Positions 27,220 to 36,266 of a stretch of DNA of 64,000 nucleotides are shown piece after piece. The DNA is from Alphaproteobacteria bacterium. GTDB taxonomy: Bacteria; Pseudomonadota; Alphaproteobacteria; Micropepsales; Micropepsaceae. Below the pieces are notes generated by a model that had not been told where the DNA came from, made no database searches, and saw only the letters and a program-made list of their open reading frames with translations. The stretch's first letter is position 1, and each line of letters opens with the position of its first letter. The DNA lies in contig JANXXU010000031.1 in NCBI GenBank assembly GCA_025350465.1, forward strand, positions 1 through 64,000, given 5' to 3'. Made by a program: the position numbers and the translations under genes.

Positions 27220-28179
27220 TCAGGCGACGCCGACGCGACCGATCGAGAGGAATTTTTCTCGGCGGGCGCGGCGCAGGGCTTCGGGCGCGATGCCTTCGAG
27301 TTCGACGAGGGCGAGATCGACGGCGTCGCCGGCGTCGGACATGACGCGCTCGGCGCCGCGATGGGCGCCGCCCAACGGCTCGGGCACGATCGAGTCGATC
27401 ACGTGGATCGCCAAAAGATCTTGCGCGGTCAGCTTCAACGCCGCCGCCGCTTCCTGCGCCTTCTCGCCGCTGCGCCATAGAATCGACGAGCAGCCTTCCG
27501 GCGTGATCACCGAATAGATCGAATGCTCGAGCATGATGACGCGGTCGCCGGCGGCGATGGCGATCGCGCCGCCCGACATGCCTTCACCGATGATGAGCGA
27601 GATCAACGGCACGCCGAGCGTCAGGCAGCGCTCGGTCGAGCGCGCGATCGCTTCCGCTTGGCCGCGTTCCTCGGCGGAGACGCCCGGATAGGCGCCGGCC
27701 GAATCCACGAGCGTGATCACCGGCAGGCCGAATTTTTCGGCCATCGTCATCAGGCGCACGGCCTTGCGATAGCCGTCCGGCATCGCCATGCCGAAATTGT
27801 GCTTCAGGCGCGACTTGGTGTCGTTGCCCTTCTCATGGCCGATCACCATTACCGGCCGTCCGCGAAACTGACCGAGGCCGCCGATGATCGCCTTGTCGTC
27901 GGCATAGGCGCGATCGCCGGCGAGGGGCGTGAAATCCTGAACCAGGGCGGCGATGTAGTCCGAAAAATGCGGACGCTGGGGATGGCGCGCGACCTGCGTC
28001 TTTTGCCACGGGGTCAGCTTGGAATAAGTCTCGCGCAGCAGCTGGGCCGCCTTGGTCTCGAGGCGCGTGACTTCGTCGTCGAGATTGACCGCCGCGCCTT
28101 GGGCGGCCAAGCGGCGGAGCTCCTCGACCTTTCCTTCCAGTTCGGCGATGGGCTTTTCGAAGTCGAGATAGGTCGTCAT
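27220..28179 (-). CDS. accA: Acetyl-CoA carboxylase carboxyltransferase subunit alpha
   Basis: Transfers carboxyl from biotin to acetyl-CoA, making malonyl-CoA for fatty acids, together with AccD. 319 aa, normal length. It starts with [20 protein letters not shown], and the crotonase-like core has [12 protein letters not shown] and the oxyanion-forming stretch [17 protein letters not shown]. AccD, AccB and AccC are outside the window. In many relatives accA adjoins xerD; here about 5.2 kb of other genes lie between. Confidence 0.97.
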   Translation of the reverse strand: MTTYLDFEKPIAELEGKVEELRRLAAQGAAVNLDDEVTRLETKAAQLLRETYSKLTPWQKTQVARHPQRPHFSDYIAALVQDFTPLAGDRAYADDKAIIGGLGQFRGRPVMVIGHEKGNDTKSRLKHNFGMAMPDGYRKAVRLMTMAEKFGLPVITLVDSAGAYPGVSAEERGQAEAIARSTERCLTLGVPLISLIIGEGMSGGAIAIAAGDRVIMLEHSIYSVITPEGCSSILWRSGEKAQEAAAALKLTAQDLLAIHVIDSIVPEPLGGAHRGAERVMSDAGDAVDLALVELEGIAPEALRRARREKFLSIGRVGVA

Positions 28180-28305
28180 TCAGCTTCCGGAAAAGCCGCC
28201 TCGCGAAAAAAGGCCAAGGCCGGCCAAGGGGTTACGCACACATACTGCGGCAGTCTGTCGCGACAGGTGCCCGATGAGTCTAGCCCTTGTCAACGGCGGC
28301 GATGC

Positions 28306-28332
28306 TGTCACAGACCTCTAAGCTGGCGCGTC
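28306..28332 (+). promoter_or_regulatory. ECF41-type sigma factor promoter
   Basis: TGTCACA (28306-28312), exactly 16 nt, then CGTC (28329-28332). As I recall the literature, this is the consensus recognised by ECF41 sigma factors. It sits 25 bp before the ATG of the first gene of an operon whose third gene encodes an ECF41-like sigma factor, so autoregulation is likely. A Shine-Dalgarno AAGGAG (28342-28347) follows. Confidence 0.8.
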
Positions 28333-28357
28333 ATAACGGGTAAGGAGACAAATCCCC

Positions 28358-28729
28358 ATGCGAATTCTGGCGATCATCATCGGCGCGCTCATGGCGGCGA
28401 ACGGCGTCTTCATGTTCGTCGATCCCCCCTCTTGGTACGGCGTAGTGCCGGGCGTGCCGGAGACCGGCCCTCTTAACCTTCATTTCGTTCGCGACATCGG
28501 CATCGCCTTCGGCGTCTCAGGCGGGGCGATCATTTGGGGCGCGTTCGGCGGCGGCTGGCGCGTGACGGCGCTGGGCGCCGCGTTCCTCGCGCTGCACTCG
28601 TCGCTGCATATCGGCGAGACGATCATGGGTCACCATCGCGACGTGCTGTTGAACGAGGTGCTGGGCGTGCACCTGCCGTCGTGGGCGGCCGTCGTCATTG
28701 CTTATCTGCAGAGCCGACGAGCGGCCTAA
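28358..28729 (+). CDS. Small membrane protein, first gene of the ECF41 operon
   Basis: 123 aa with four predicted transmembrane segments (about 2-22, 45-66, 68-85 and 102-119). No confident family; it resembles small DUF4345/DoxX-like integral membrane proteins. AAGGAG lies 10 nt before ATG 28358, behind the ECF41-type promoter. The stop overlaps the perfect AAGGAGGT ribosome binding site of the next gene. Probably an output gene of the sigma factor, but with no stated function. Confidence 0.8.
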   Translation: MRILAIIIGALMAANGVFMFVDPPSWYGVVPGVPETGPLNLHFVRDIGIAFGVSGGAIIWGAFGGGWRVTALGAAFLALHSSLHIGETIMGHHRDVLLNEVLGVHLPSWAAVVIAYLQSRRAA

Positions 28730-28738
28730 GGAGGTATC

Positions 28739-29281
28739 ATGTTCCGTACACTGATGATCCGGATGATCAAGGGCATGGAGAAGATGACGGGCGTCGACGC
28801 GCCTTATGCCTACCACTTGCTCGACGTCGCGCCGGCGCGGTTGTGGCGCTTCTCATTGATCAAAACGGTCGAGGGACGGCGCCAAGTTACGCCGCCGGCC
28901 GTCTACCATGCGGCGGGGCTCGCCTCGGCCCTGGTCGAAGATTGCGGACCTTGCGTTCAGATTCACGTCAATTTCGCACTTAAGGACGGTGTCGCGCCGG
29001 AGGTCCTTCGTGCCCTCGTCGCGCGTAAATTCGAGTCCGTGCCGCGCGAGGTCGCAACCGCGTTCAAATTCGGCGAGGCCGTGTCGGCAGGAAACATCGC
29101 CGACGAATGGCGGGACGAGATTTGTCGGCGCTGGGGCGACAAGGGTGTGGCAGAACTTGCGTTCACGGTTGCGGTGGCGCGGTTCTATCCGGCGGTGAAG
29201 CGCGGCCTCGGCTTTGCGCATGCGTGCGAGCGCGTGGTCGTCGGCAACGACATTACTCCGGCGGTGAAGGCTGCCGCATGA
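28739..29281 (+). CDS. AhpD/carboxymuconolactone decarboxylase-like protein
   Basis: 180 aa. The AhpD-like redox motif is visible: Glu67, Cys69, Cys72 and His76 in VEDCGPCVQIHVNFALKDG. Proteins of this fold reduce peroxides or act as general acid-thiol enzymes. Carboxymuconolactone decarboxylase-family genes are the most frequent partners of ECF41 sigma factors (with oxidoreductase and epimerase genes), so this is the expected target. The start has AAGGAGGT 4 nt upstream, and its stop overlaps the next start (ATGA). Confidence 0.9.
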   Translation: MFRTLMIRMIKGMEKMTGVDAPYAYHLLDVAPARLWRFSLIKTVEGRRQVTPPAVYHAAGLASALVEDCGPCVQIHVNFALKDGVAPEVLRALVARKFESVPREVATAFKFGEAVSAGNIADEWRDEICRRWGDKGVAELAFTVAVARFYPAVKRGLGFAHACERVVVGNDITPAVKAAA

Positions 29282-30168
29282 GGGCGGACGCATCAGCGAC
29301 AATCTTCGAAGGCGAGCGCAAACGTCTGACGGTGCTTGCCTATCGCATGCTCGGGCGCTGGTCGGAAGCCGAGGACGCGGCGCAAGACGCTTATTTGCGC
29401 TGGCAGGCGGCCGATCAAAGCGTCGTCCGCGTGCCGGGCGCCTGGCTGACGACAACGGTTGTGCGTCTCTGCCTCGACCGGATGCGGCGCGCCAAGGCCT
29501 CGCGCGAGGTCTATGTCGGGCCGTGGCTGCCGGAGCCAGTGCTGACGCCGGAAGGCGGCGAGCGCGATATGTCTTGCGACCCAGCTTCGTTCGCGAATGA
29601 TTTGTCGATGGGTTTGATGTTGGTACTCGAGCGGCTTGGCCCCGAGGAACGCGCAGCCTTCATTCTGCGCGAGGCCTTCGACAGTTCGTATGCGGAGATC
29701 GCCGCCTCGCTTGGCAAGAACGAAGCGGCCGTGCGCCAGCTCGTCTCGCGGGCACGCGAGCGCGTGAAGGGCGAGCGCAAACGGTATGATGCGCCGCCCG
29801 GGGCGCACCAAAAGCTGATGGCGAGCCTACTCTCGGCCATCGAAGCGCACGATCCGACTGCGCTTGCCGGCCTTCTCACAAAGGACGTGAGCTTCACGAG
29901 CGATGCCGGCGGCAAGCGGCCAGCGGCGCTGCGCGTCGTGAGCGGCGCCGAGGAGGTAGCGAAGCTGCTCATCCATTTGACCTCGACGGGTGGCCGCGCG
30001 CAGGAAATAAAGTCGCTCAACGTGAACGGCGCGCCCGGCTTGTGGGTGGTTGATCACCACGGCTTCGAAAACGTCATCGAGATCGATGTGGACGGCGACC
30101 GCGTGGCGGCCATCTATGTCGTGCGCAATCCCGACAAGCTCGCCCACATCAGCGCAGCGGTGCATTGA
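29278..30168 (+). CDS. ECF41-family RNA polymerase sigma factor with fused SnoaL-like domain
   Basis: 296 aa. Sigma region 2 (about 12-75) and region 4 (about 115-170, SYAEIAASLGKNEAAVRQLVSRARER) are followed by a C-terminal SnoaL/NTF2-like regulatory domain. All three ECF41 signatures are present: WLPEP (83-87) in the linker, DAGGK (209-213) as a variant of DGGGK, and NPDKL (284-288). In this family the extension replaces a separate anti-sigma factor. The start overlaps the previous stop by 4 nt. The stimulus is unknown. Confidence 0.94.
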   Translation: MRADASATIFEGERKRLTVLAYRMLGRWSEAEDAAQDAYLRWQAADQSVVRVPGAWLTTTVVRLCLDRMRRAKASREVYVGPWLPEPVLTPEGGERDMSCDPASFANDLSMGLMLVLERLGPEERAAFILREAFDSSYAEIAASLGKNEAAVRQLVSRARERVKGERKRYDAPPGAHQKLMASLLSAIEAHDPTALAGLLTKDVSFTSDAGGKRPAALRVVSGAEEVAKLLIHLTSTGGRAQEIKSLNVNGAPGLWVVDHHGFENVIEIDVDGDRVAAIYVVRNPDKLAHISAAVH

Positions 30169-30240
30169 GCTGGTGCCGTTTGCCGACACAGAACAGTTCA
30201 CGCAGGCGCCGTCTCAACTCCTCCCTCGCCCTTACCACTT

Positions 30241-30382
30241 CGGGAAGGGAGAGGGCCGGGGTGAGGGATGGGCGTCGAGCAAGTTTCAGACGCACGGCGT
30301 ATCGCAGCGATGCTTATGCAATCCTTATTCGACCGTACATGGCGGGTGGGCCTTCCCTCACCCCCGTCCCCTCTCCCTTCCG
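30241..30382. repeat. Imperfect palindromic repeat, family 4
   Basis: Left arm GGGAAGGGAGAGGGCCGGGG plus TGAGGGA (30241-30267) pairs with the reverse complement of the right arm CCTTCCCTCACCCCCGTCCC plus CTCTCCCTTCC (30351-30381), with a few mismatches. It spans the 253-bp convergent gap between the ECF41 operon and kup, where it could serve as a bidirectional terminator-like structure. No other gene is seen in the gap. Confidence 0.65.
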
Positions 30383-30421
30383 ATTCCGGACGGGCGAGGG
30401 GTGCAAAACCAACCGCCGCAA

Positions 30422-32311
30422 CTAAATCTCGACTTGCGTGCCCATTTCGACGACGCGGTTGGGCGGGATGCGGAAGAAGCGTGTCGCGGACAAGGCGACG
30501 GCTTGCATCGCGATGAAGACGTGCGCTTGCCAGCGGCGCAACTCGGAGCGGCTGGCGGGGATCAAAGTTTCGCGGCCTAAGAAGAACGTCGTTTGCATCA
30601 AGTCGAACGACAGACCGTGCGAGCGGCAGAGATCGAGCGCTCGGGGGACGTCCGGGCGCTCCATAAAGCCGTAGCGGGCGCTGATTTGGAAAAAGCCCTT
30701 GCCGAGTTTTTCAATGGCGATGCGATTCTCGTCGCCGACACGCGGCACGTCCTCGACGCTCACCTTCATGAAGATGACGCGTTCGTGCACGACGTGATTG
30801 TGTTTCAGATTGTGCAGGAAGGCCGTCGCCACCACCGCCGGATTCGAGGTCATGAAGACCGCCGTGCCGCTCACGCGCTCGGTCGTTCGATTCCATTGCG
30901 CGAGGAATTCCTTGATCGGCATAGCGTCGCGGTAGAGCTTGGCAAGCAGCGCCTCGCGGCCGCGCTTCCAGACGGAGAAGCCCGCAAAGGCAACCGCCGC
31001 CACAGCCAGCGGAAACCAGCCGCCGGAGGGAATCTTCAGCGCATTCGACGAGAAGAACGCAAGATCGACGATAAGGAATCCGCCGAAAACGCTGTAGGTC
31101 ACCCAGCGATTCCAGCGCCAGATCCAGCGCGCAACGACGGCTGCCAGGATACAATCGATCGTCATGGCGCCCGTCACGGCAAATCCGTAGGCGTGCGCCA
31201 GCGCCGTCGACGAGCCGAAGGCGACGACGATGACGGCGACGCCCACCATCAGCGCCCAATTGATGGCCGGAATATAGATTTGCCCGATCTCGCTGGCCGA
31301 GGTGTGGCGAATGTCCATACGCGGCAGGTAACCGAGCTGAATGGCCTGACGCGTCAGCGAAAAGACGCCCGATATCACGGCCTGCGACGCGATCACGGCC
31401 GCACAGGTTGCAAGCGCCACCATCGCGTAGAGCGACCAGCCGGGCGCCAGGAGGAAGAACGGATTCCTCAACGACGCGGGGTCGTTCAAGAGCAGCGCAC
31501 CTTGTCCGAAATAATTGATGACGAGGCACGGCATGACGAAGAAATACCAGGCCGTGCGGATCGGTCCCTTTCCGAAGTGACCCATGTCGGCGTAGAGCGC
31601 CTCGGCCCCCGTCACACAGAGCACGATCGTGCCCAGCGCGACAAACGTCACCAAAGGATGGGCGACAATGAGATCGATCGCATAAAAAGGCAGCATCGCG
31701 GCAAGGACACCCGGGCGCTGGATGATCTCGGACAATCCGAGCACGCCCAAGGTCGTGAACCACAGCAGCATGATCGGTCCGAACAAGCGTCCAACGCCGT
31801 GCGTGCCGCGGCTCTGCAACACGAAGAGAACGACGAGAATGAAGGTCGCGAGCGGGACGACGAAAGGATCGAATGCGTTGGTCGCGACCGACAGGCCTTC
31901 AACCGCCGACAGCACTGAAATCGACGGCGTTATCAATCCGTCGCCGTAGAACAGGGCCAAACCGGCGAGCGCCATTACCGAAATAATCGCGCGACGGCGC
32001 GGTGCCGCGTGGCCGGCGCGCAAGGCCAATGCCGCCAACGAAAGCACGCCACCCTCGCCCTTGTTGTCGGCGCGCATGATGAGCCAGCAATATTTGACAG
32101 AAACGATGATGATCAGCGACCAGAAGATCAGCGACAGAACGCCCATCACCGTCAGCTGATTCAGCGCCAGGCCGCCCGAGATGCCGAATGTCTGATGCAT
32201 CGTGTAGAGCGGACTGGTGCCGATGTCGCCGAAGACGATGCCGAGCGCGGCGATCGTCAGGCTTTGGTGCCGCGCGGCATCGGCCTGTTTGTTGGAAACG
32301 ATTGCGTCCAT
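30422..32311 (-). CDS. kup: Low-affinity potassium transporter Kup
   Basis: 629 aa, usual length. The N-terminal part has about 12 transmembrane helices, starting with the signature LGIVFGDIGTSPLYTMHQTF and including FYGDGLITPSISVLSAVEGL. The C-terminal cytoplasmic domain is about 150 residues. Kup imports potassium with protons and matters at low pH. Single gene, no partner subunits needed. Several alphaproteobacteria carry multiple kup copies. Confidence 0.96.
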   Translation of the reverse strand: MDAIVSNKQADAARHQSLTIAALGIVFGDIGTSPLYTMHQTFGISGGLALNQLTVMGVLSLIFWSLIIIVSVKYCWLIMRADNKGEGGVLSLAALALRAGHAAPRRRAIISVMALAGLALFYGDGLITPSISVLSAVEGLSVATNAFDPFVVPLATFILVVLFVLQSRGTHGVGRLFGPIMLLWFTTLGVLGLSEIIQRPGVLAAMLPFYAIDLIVAHPLVTFVALGTIVLCVTGAEALYADMGHFGKGPIRTAWYFFVMPCLVINYFGQGALLLNDPASLRNPFFLLAPGWSLYAMVALATCAAVIASQAVISGVFSLTRQAIQLGYLPRMDIRHTSASEIGQIYIPAINWALMVGVAVIVVAFGSSTALAHAYGFAVTGAMTIDCILAAVVARWIWRWNRWVTYSVFGGFLIVDLAFFSSNALKIPSGGWFPLAVAAVAFAGFSVWKRGREALLAKLYRDAMPIKEFLAQWNRTTERVSGTAVFMTSNPAVVATAFLHNLKHNHVVHERVIFMKVSVEDVPRVGDENRIAIEKLGKGFFQISARYGFMERPDVPRALDLCRSHGLSFDLMQTTFFLGRETLIPASRSELRRWQAHVFIAMQAVALSATRFFRIPPNRVVEMGTQVEI

Positions 32312-32339
32312 CGGGCGTTCGTGCGGGACTAGCGCAACC

Positions 32340-33326
32340 TCAGCTTCCCGTTTGGTCGCGGATCATCTGCATCTGCTGCACGATGACCTCGGCTTGGCGA
32401 ATCGAAGCAAGATCGATCAGACGGCCGTTCAACGCGACGGCGCCCATGCCCTTTGCCGCGCCATCCTTCATGGCGACCAAGATTTCCTGGGCTCGTTTTA
32501 CTTCGGCGAGGGGCGGCGTGTAGACCGCGTTGGCGAGCGCGACTTGGCTCGGGTGGATCGCCCATTTGCCCTCGCAGCCGAGCACTGCGGTTCGACGCGC
32601 CTGGGTATTGTATCCATCGGCATCGGAGTAGTCGCCAAAGGGTCCATCAATCGGCCTCAGACCGTGGGCGCGCGCTGCATGCACCATGCGCGCGATCGGA
32701 TAGTGCCAAAGGTCCGCCCAATGCGTCTCGCGACGGCCGTTCGAGTCCTTGTCAGTGAGCATCACATAGTCCGCATTCGAACCGCCGATATTCGTCGTGC
32801 GCATGCGCGCCGACGCGGCAAAATCGGCAGAACCGAAATGCAGCGACTCGAGCCGCTTGGAGGCGCCGGCGATGGCGTCGATATTGTTCAAGCCGAGCAC
32901 GCTTTCGATGATGACCTCGAGCTTGACAGGTTTCTTGCGTCCGATCGCCGTCTCTATCTGCGTGATCAACATATCGATCGCATAGACGTCGGCGGCCACG
33001 CCCACTTTCGGGATCATGATCAAGTCGAGGCGTTCGCCCGCTTGTTCCATGATGTCGACAACGTCGCGATAGCACCAATGGGTGTCGAGGCCGTTGATGC
33101 GCACTGAGATGGATTTGCGTCCGAAATTCGTGGTCTTGAGGGCGGCGATGATGTTGGTGCGCGCTTGCGGCTTGTCAGCCGGCGCCACCGCGTCTTCAAG
33201 GTCGAGGCAAATCACATCGGCCTCGCTCGCCGCCGCCTTCTCGAACAAAGGAGGACGAACGCCGGGCACGAACAACTGAGAGCGGTTGAGCCTTGCGGAT
33301 GGGCGCTCGACCGTCGTGAAGCTCAT
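32340..33326 (-). CDS. Malyl-CoA lyase / malyl-CoA thioesterase family protein (HpcH/HpaI, CitE-like)
   Basis: 328 aa. The sequence agrees well with the Mcl1/Mcl2 proteins of phototrophic and methylotrophic alphaproteobacteria: LNRSQLFVPGVRPPLFEKAA, CLDLEDAVAPADKPQAR, SVRINGLDTHWCYRDVVD, IMIPKVGVAADVYAID, and WAIHPSQVALANAVYTPP. Mcl1 cleaves malyl-CoA and beta-methylmalyl-CoA; the close paralogue Mcl2 hydrolyses malyl-CoA. I cannot choose between them from sequence alone. Fits the ethylmalonyl-CoA pathway suggested by methylmalonyl-CoA mutase at 51.8 kb. Confidence 0.88.
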   Translation of the reverse strand: MSFTTVERPSARLNRSQLFVPGVRPPLFEKAAASEADVICLDLEDAVAPADKPQARTNIIAALKTTNFGRKSISVRINGLDTHWCYRDVVDIMEQAGERLDLIMIPKVGVAADVYAIDMLITQIETAIGRKKPVKLEVIIESVLGLNNIDAIAGASKRLESLHFGSADFAASARMRTTNIGGSNADYVMLTDKDSNGRRETHWADLWHYPIARMVHAARAHGLRPIDGPFGDYSDADGYNTQARRTAVLGCEGKWAIHPSQVALANAVYTPPLAEVKRAQEILVAMKDGAAKGMGAVALNGRLIDLASIRQAEVIVQQMQMIRDQTGS

Positions 33327-33408
33327 CGGACAGCCTCTGCGACTCGGGGAAGCAGCGAAAAGCCCCCCGCAAAAGAGGGCCGGAAACTAGGACTCTGGCT
33401 TCGCCCAG

Positions 33409-34350
33409 TCAACGCTTTCGCCGTGCGACGGCAAGAGGATGTTTTTCGGCCACAAGCGTCCTTAATCGCTCTTCCTGGACATGCGTATAGATCTGCGTTG
33501 TGGAGATATCGGCATGTCCCAAGAGCTGCTGAACGCTTCGCAAATCGGCACCGTGTGCGACCAAGTGGCTGGCAAAGGCATGGCGCAAGACGTGCGGCGA
33601 AAGCTTTCGTGGATCGAGTCCGGCGCGGACGGCCAATTCCTTAAGCAACTGCCCGACGCGGCGGCGCGTCAGATGCCCTTCGACGCCCCGCGAAGGAAAG
33701 AGGAAACGCTCCGCCCGCTCTTTGTTTCCGGCCGGTAGGAACTCTATGCGACGCGTCAGATAAGCCTTGAGCGACGCGCGCGCAGGATCGCCGAGCGGAA
33801 CCAACCTCTCCTTGCCACCTTTGCCGCGGACCAAGAGCATTCGCCGTTCGCCCGTCGCCGCGGCGAGCGGCATTGTCACGAGTTCGGAAATGCGCAGACC
33901 GGACGCATAAAGAAGCTCGACGATGCACGCGAGCCGCGCGCCTTCCGCCCCAGTCAGCGCGCAGACGACATCGATCAGCTTCGTCATCTGCTGCTCGCCC
34001 ATCACCTTGGGCAGAGGGCGCGTTCGTTTCGGCGCCTCGATTGCCGCAGAGGGATCGTCTTCGCGCACGCCTTCATCCAAGAGGAAGCGGTGGAATTGGC
34101 GCAGGGCGGACAGGCGGCGCGCTTGGGTCGAAGCCTTGAGTCCCGCTGCACTTAGGCTTGCTAGATGGGTTCGCAGGTCGTCGGGTTTTGCGGCCGCAAG
34201 GCCACGGCCGCGTTTGCGGGTGAATGCCGCAAAATCGCTTAGGTCGCGACGGTAGGCTTCAAGTGTGTGCACCGCGGCGCCGCGTTCGGCGCTCATCATT
34301 TCCAAGAATGCTTCAAGGTGGTGAAGACCCGCAGCCGGCCGTGCCGTCAT
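33409..34350 (-). CDS. xerD: Tyrosine recombinase XerD
   Basis: Resolves chromosome dimers at dif with XerC. 313 aa. The N-terminal SAM-like core-binding domain is at about 8-100. Catalytic residues are R153 (SGLRISE), a Lys near 180 in the beta-hairpin GKGGKERLVP, H253 and R256 (HVLRHAFASH), H279 (LLGHADISTTQ), and the nucleophile Y288 (QIYTHV). Its start overlaps the stop of the 639-aa gene upstream by 4 nt (ATGA). The conserved neighbourhood argues for housekeeping XerD, not an integrase. Confidence 0.95.
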   Translation of the reverse strand: MTARPAAGLHHLEAFLEMMSAERGAAVHTLEAYRRDLSDFAAFTRKRGRGLAAAKPDDLRTHLASLSAAGLKASTQARRLSALRQFHRFLLDEGVREDDPSAAIEAPKRTRPLPKVMGEQQMTKLIDVVCALTGAEGARLACIVELLYASGLRISELVTMPLAAATGERRMLLVRGKGGKERLVPLGDPARASLKAYLTRRIEFLPAGNKERAERFLFPSRGVEGHLTRRRVGQLLKELAVRAGLDPRKLSPHVLRHAFASHLVAHGADLRSVQQLLGHADISTTQIYTHVQEERLRTLVAEKHPLAVARRKR

Positions 34351-36266
34351 TTGTGCATGTTCGAGGGCGCGCCCAACACCGCTTCGATCGCAATGGCGCG
34401 CGCTTCTTCGCTTAACCCAACGGCGGCTAGCGCCCTGACGACGCGCGATACGGTGCGTCCTTCGGCACGCTCCGGTCCACTTTGGCCAAGCGCAATCATC
34501 GCGTCGAGCACGGTTTCGCCCAAACGACCTTGAGCAGAAGCTTGCGCCATCGCGTCAAGTGCTTCGTTCTGCGCGGCGCTGGGGACGACGCCGGTCGTGT
34601 TGGCGGTCAGCGCCCACTGCGCATCGGGTGGAATGACATAGCCAAGCGCCTCGAACAACGGAATCTCGCGCGCCGCGCGATCGGAGAGCCATGCCTTCTG
34701 GCCACCCGATTTCATCGCGTTCTGCGCGAGCCAACTCAGCGCCCCTTGCGCTTTGGCTGCACGTTCGGCGGTCGGCGCTGCGAGCAATGTGTGGAGTTGA
34801 AGTGCGTTGACGACGGGTGCATCGGACGGCGATCCCGAGCTTAGCGCCGAATACCAACGCTCGGCCTGAACATCGTTGCCGGTGTAGAGCAGCACGCGCT
34901 CGATTTGCGGCGCAAGCCACGCCGTTTCCGGCGCGGGTGTGATCTCCATGGCTGCATCGGCGGCGACGAGCGCGAACAACGGGAACGTGTTCTGCGTGTC
35001 GGCGCGCAAAAGGGCCGCGGAGAAGGCGCCGGCACGCGCAGCAGGCACCGTGCGTTTTTCGATCGCCTGGTAGAACAGCGCGTTCACCTTGGCGCTTGTC
35101 AATTTCTTCGCCGCTTCTTCAGGATCGTCGAGTTGATCGGGGTTGAACGGCTGGGAATCATAAATCGCGCGCAACTCGTCTATCTGAACCAGACCCGCCG
35201 CGGCCGCGTGCTCGGCGGCGACGAGCTGCAATTCCTTGTCGCCGGTGGCGCCGGCGAAGATTCGGTAACCCGGCACCCAACCCGAGTTGACGATGCTGAC
35301 CGGCAACCGGGCGCCGGCGAGGTGCGCGAGGGCAACATGAAGGCCCGTCGGATTTGAGAGCGAGGCGACACGCGCCTCGGTCTTGTCGGTCATTTGCGCG
35401 GCCAACGCGTAGAACGCGTCGTCATTGATCGAGCGCTCGTGCATGACATCGAGCGTCAGCTGTGCGCTCGTCAGATCGCCGGCGACCAGAAAGCAGAATG
35501 TCCGCATCTTGAGCCAATAGGGCGCATTCGACGACTGGCGGATGGCTGTGGGCTCACCGCAGGCTTCGACTTGCTTGCCTTCAAGCAGCATTGCTTCGGC
35601 GAGAGCTTCGCGCGCAGAGAGGTCGTCGCGCGGCGCCTGCGCGGCCAAGGCCGCGGCTTCGGCCGTCCAACCGTTGGCCAATAGCTTGTTCAGACGCAAC
35701 GCGAGCAGAGATTGGTCCGTATTGCGCGCGTTGCCGGCAGGCGGCGTCGCTGACGTCAGAAGCAAACGCCGCATCAAGGTCTGCATTGCCGGCGAATTGG
35801 GTGCGTTGGGCAAGGCGGCGAGCCGTTCCTCGACAATCGCACGGGACGTGCCGCTCCACAGGTTTGAGCGAAGGCCGCCGTCATTCGGCTCCATCAATCC
35901 GGCGCCCGACGGATCGACCGCACCCAGTCCGGAGACCGTCACCGCCGGCCCGCGCGGTTGGCCCGGCTGAGCCGGCACCGCTTTCACGTCGGGCGTTGAC
36001 CAGTCCTCGGTACCCTTAGCATCGCTCTGCGATGGGGAGTTGGGCTGAGCCGATGGCGTTGACGCCGGCGGCGTTGTCTGATTCGTTTGTTGGGCCGGCG
36101 GCGAAAGGCCGCGTGGTGCCCCGTTCGCGGGCTGCTCGTCCGCGGTGGCTCCAACGGGGAAGAGCGCCACGCAAAGCGACAGCAAAGTCGATGTCACCAC
36201 TGCCCACGAGGCGCGCGGCCGACCTCCGGTTTCACCGCAAGCGCCGCTAGTGCGGGAACCTGTCAT
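34347..36266 (-). CDS. Exported protein of unknown function upstream of xerD
   Basis: 639 aa. A signal peptide (about 1-42, hydrophobic ASWAVVTSTLLSLCVALFPVGATA) is followed by a Pro/Thr/Gln-rich region to about 95. Then comes a long alanine-rich, helical region with repeat-like packing that resembles solenoid or TPR-type structure, without a clear catalytic motif. Overlaps xerD by 4 nt and the small membrane gene by 20 nt, so the three are transcribed together. A protein of this kind occurs in this position in many Hyphomicrobiales; its function is unknown to me. Confidence 0.85.
   Translation of the reverse strand: MTGSRTSGACGETGGRPRASWAVVTSTLLSLCVALFPVGATADEQPANGAPRGLSPPAQQTNQTTPPASTPSAQPNSPSQSDAKGTEDWSTPDVKAVPAQPGQPRGPAVTVSGLGAVDPSGAGLMEPNDGGLRSNLWSGTSRAIVEERLAALPNAPNSPAMQTLMRRLLLTSATPPAGNARNTDQSLLALRLNKLLANGWTAEAAALAAQAPRDDLSAREALAEAMLLEGKQVEACGEPTAIRQSSNAPYWLKMRTFCFLVAGDLTSAQLTLDVMHERSINDDAFYALAAQMTDKTEARVASLSNPTGLHVALAHLAGARLPVSIVNSGWVPGYRIFAGATGDKELQLVAAEHAAAAGLVQIDELRAIYDSQPFNPDQLDDPEEAAKKLTSAKVNALFYQAIEKRTVPAARAGAFSAALLRADTQNTFPLFALVAADAAMEITPAPETAWLAPQIERVLLYTGNDVQAERWYSALSSGSPSDAPVVNALQLHTLLAAPTAERAAKAQGALSWLAQNAMKSGGQKAWLSDRAAREIPLFEALGYVIPPDAQWALTANTTGVVPSAAQNEALDAMAQASAQGRLGETVLDAMIALGQSGPERAEGRTVSRVVRALAAVGLSEEARAIAIEAVLGAPSNMHK

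Noticed and set aside
33409-34350. Phage or island integrase
   Set aside because: The recombinase has XerD length and sits in the conserved aroK/xerD neighbourhood with no phage genes.
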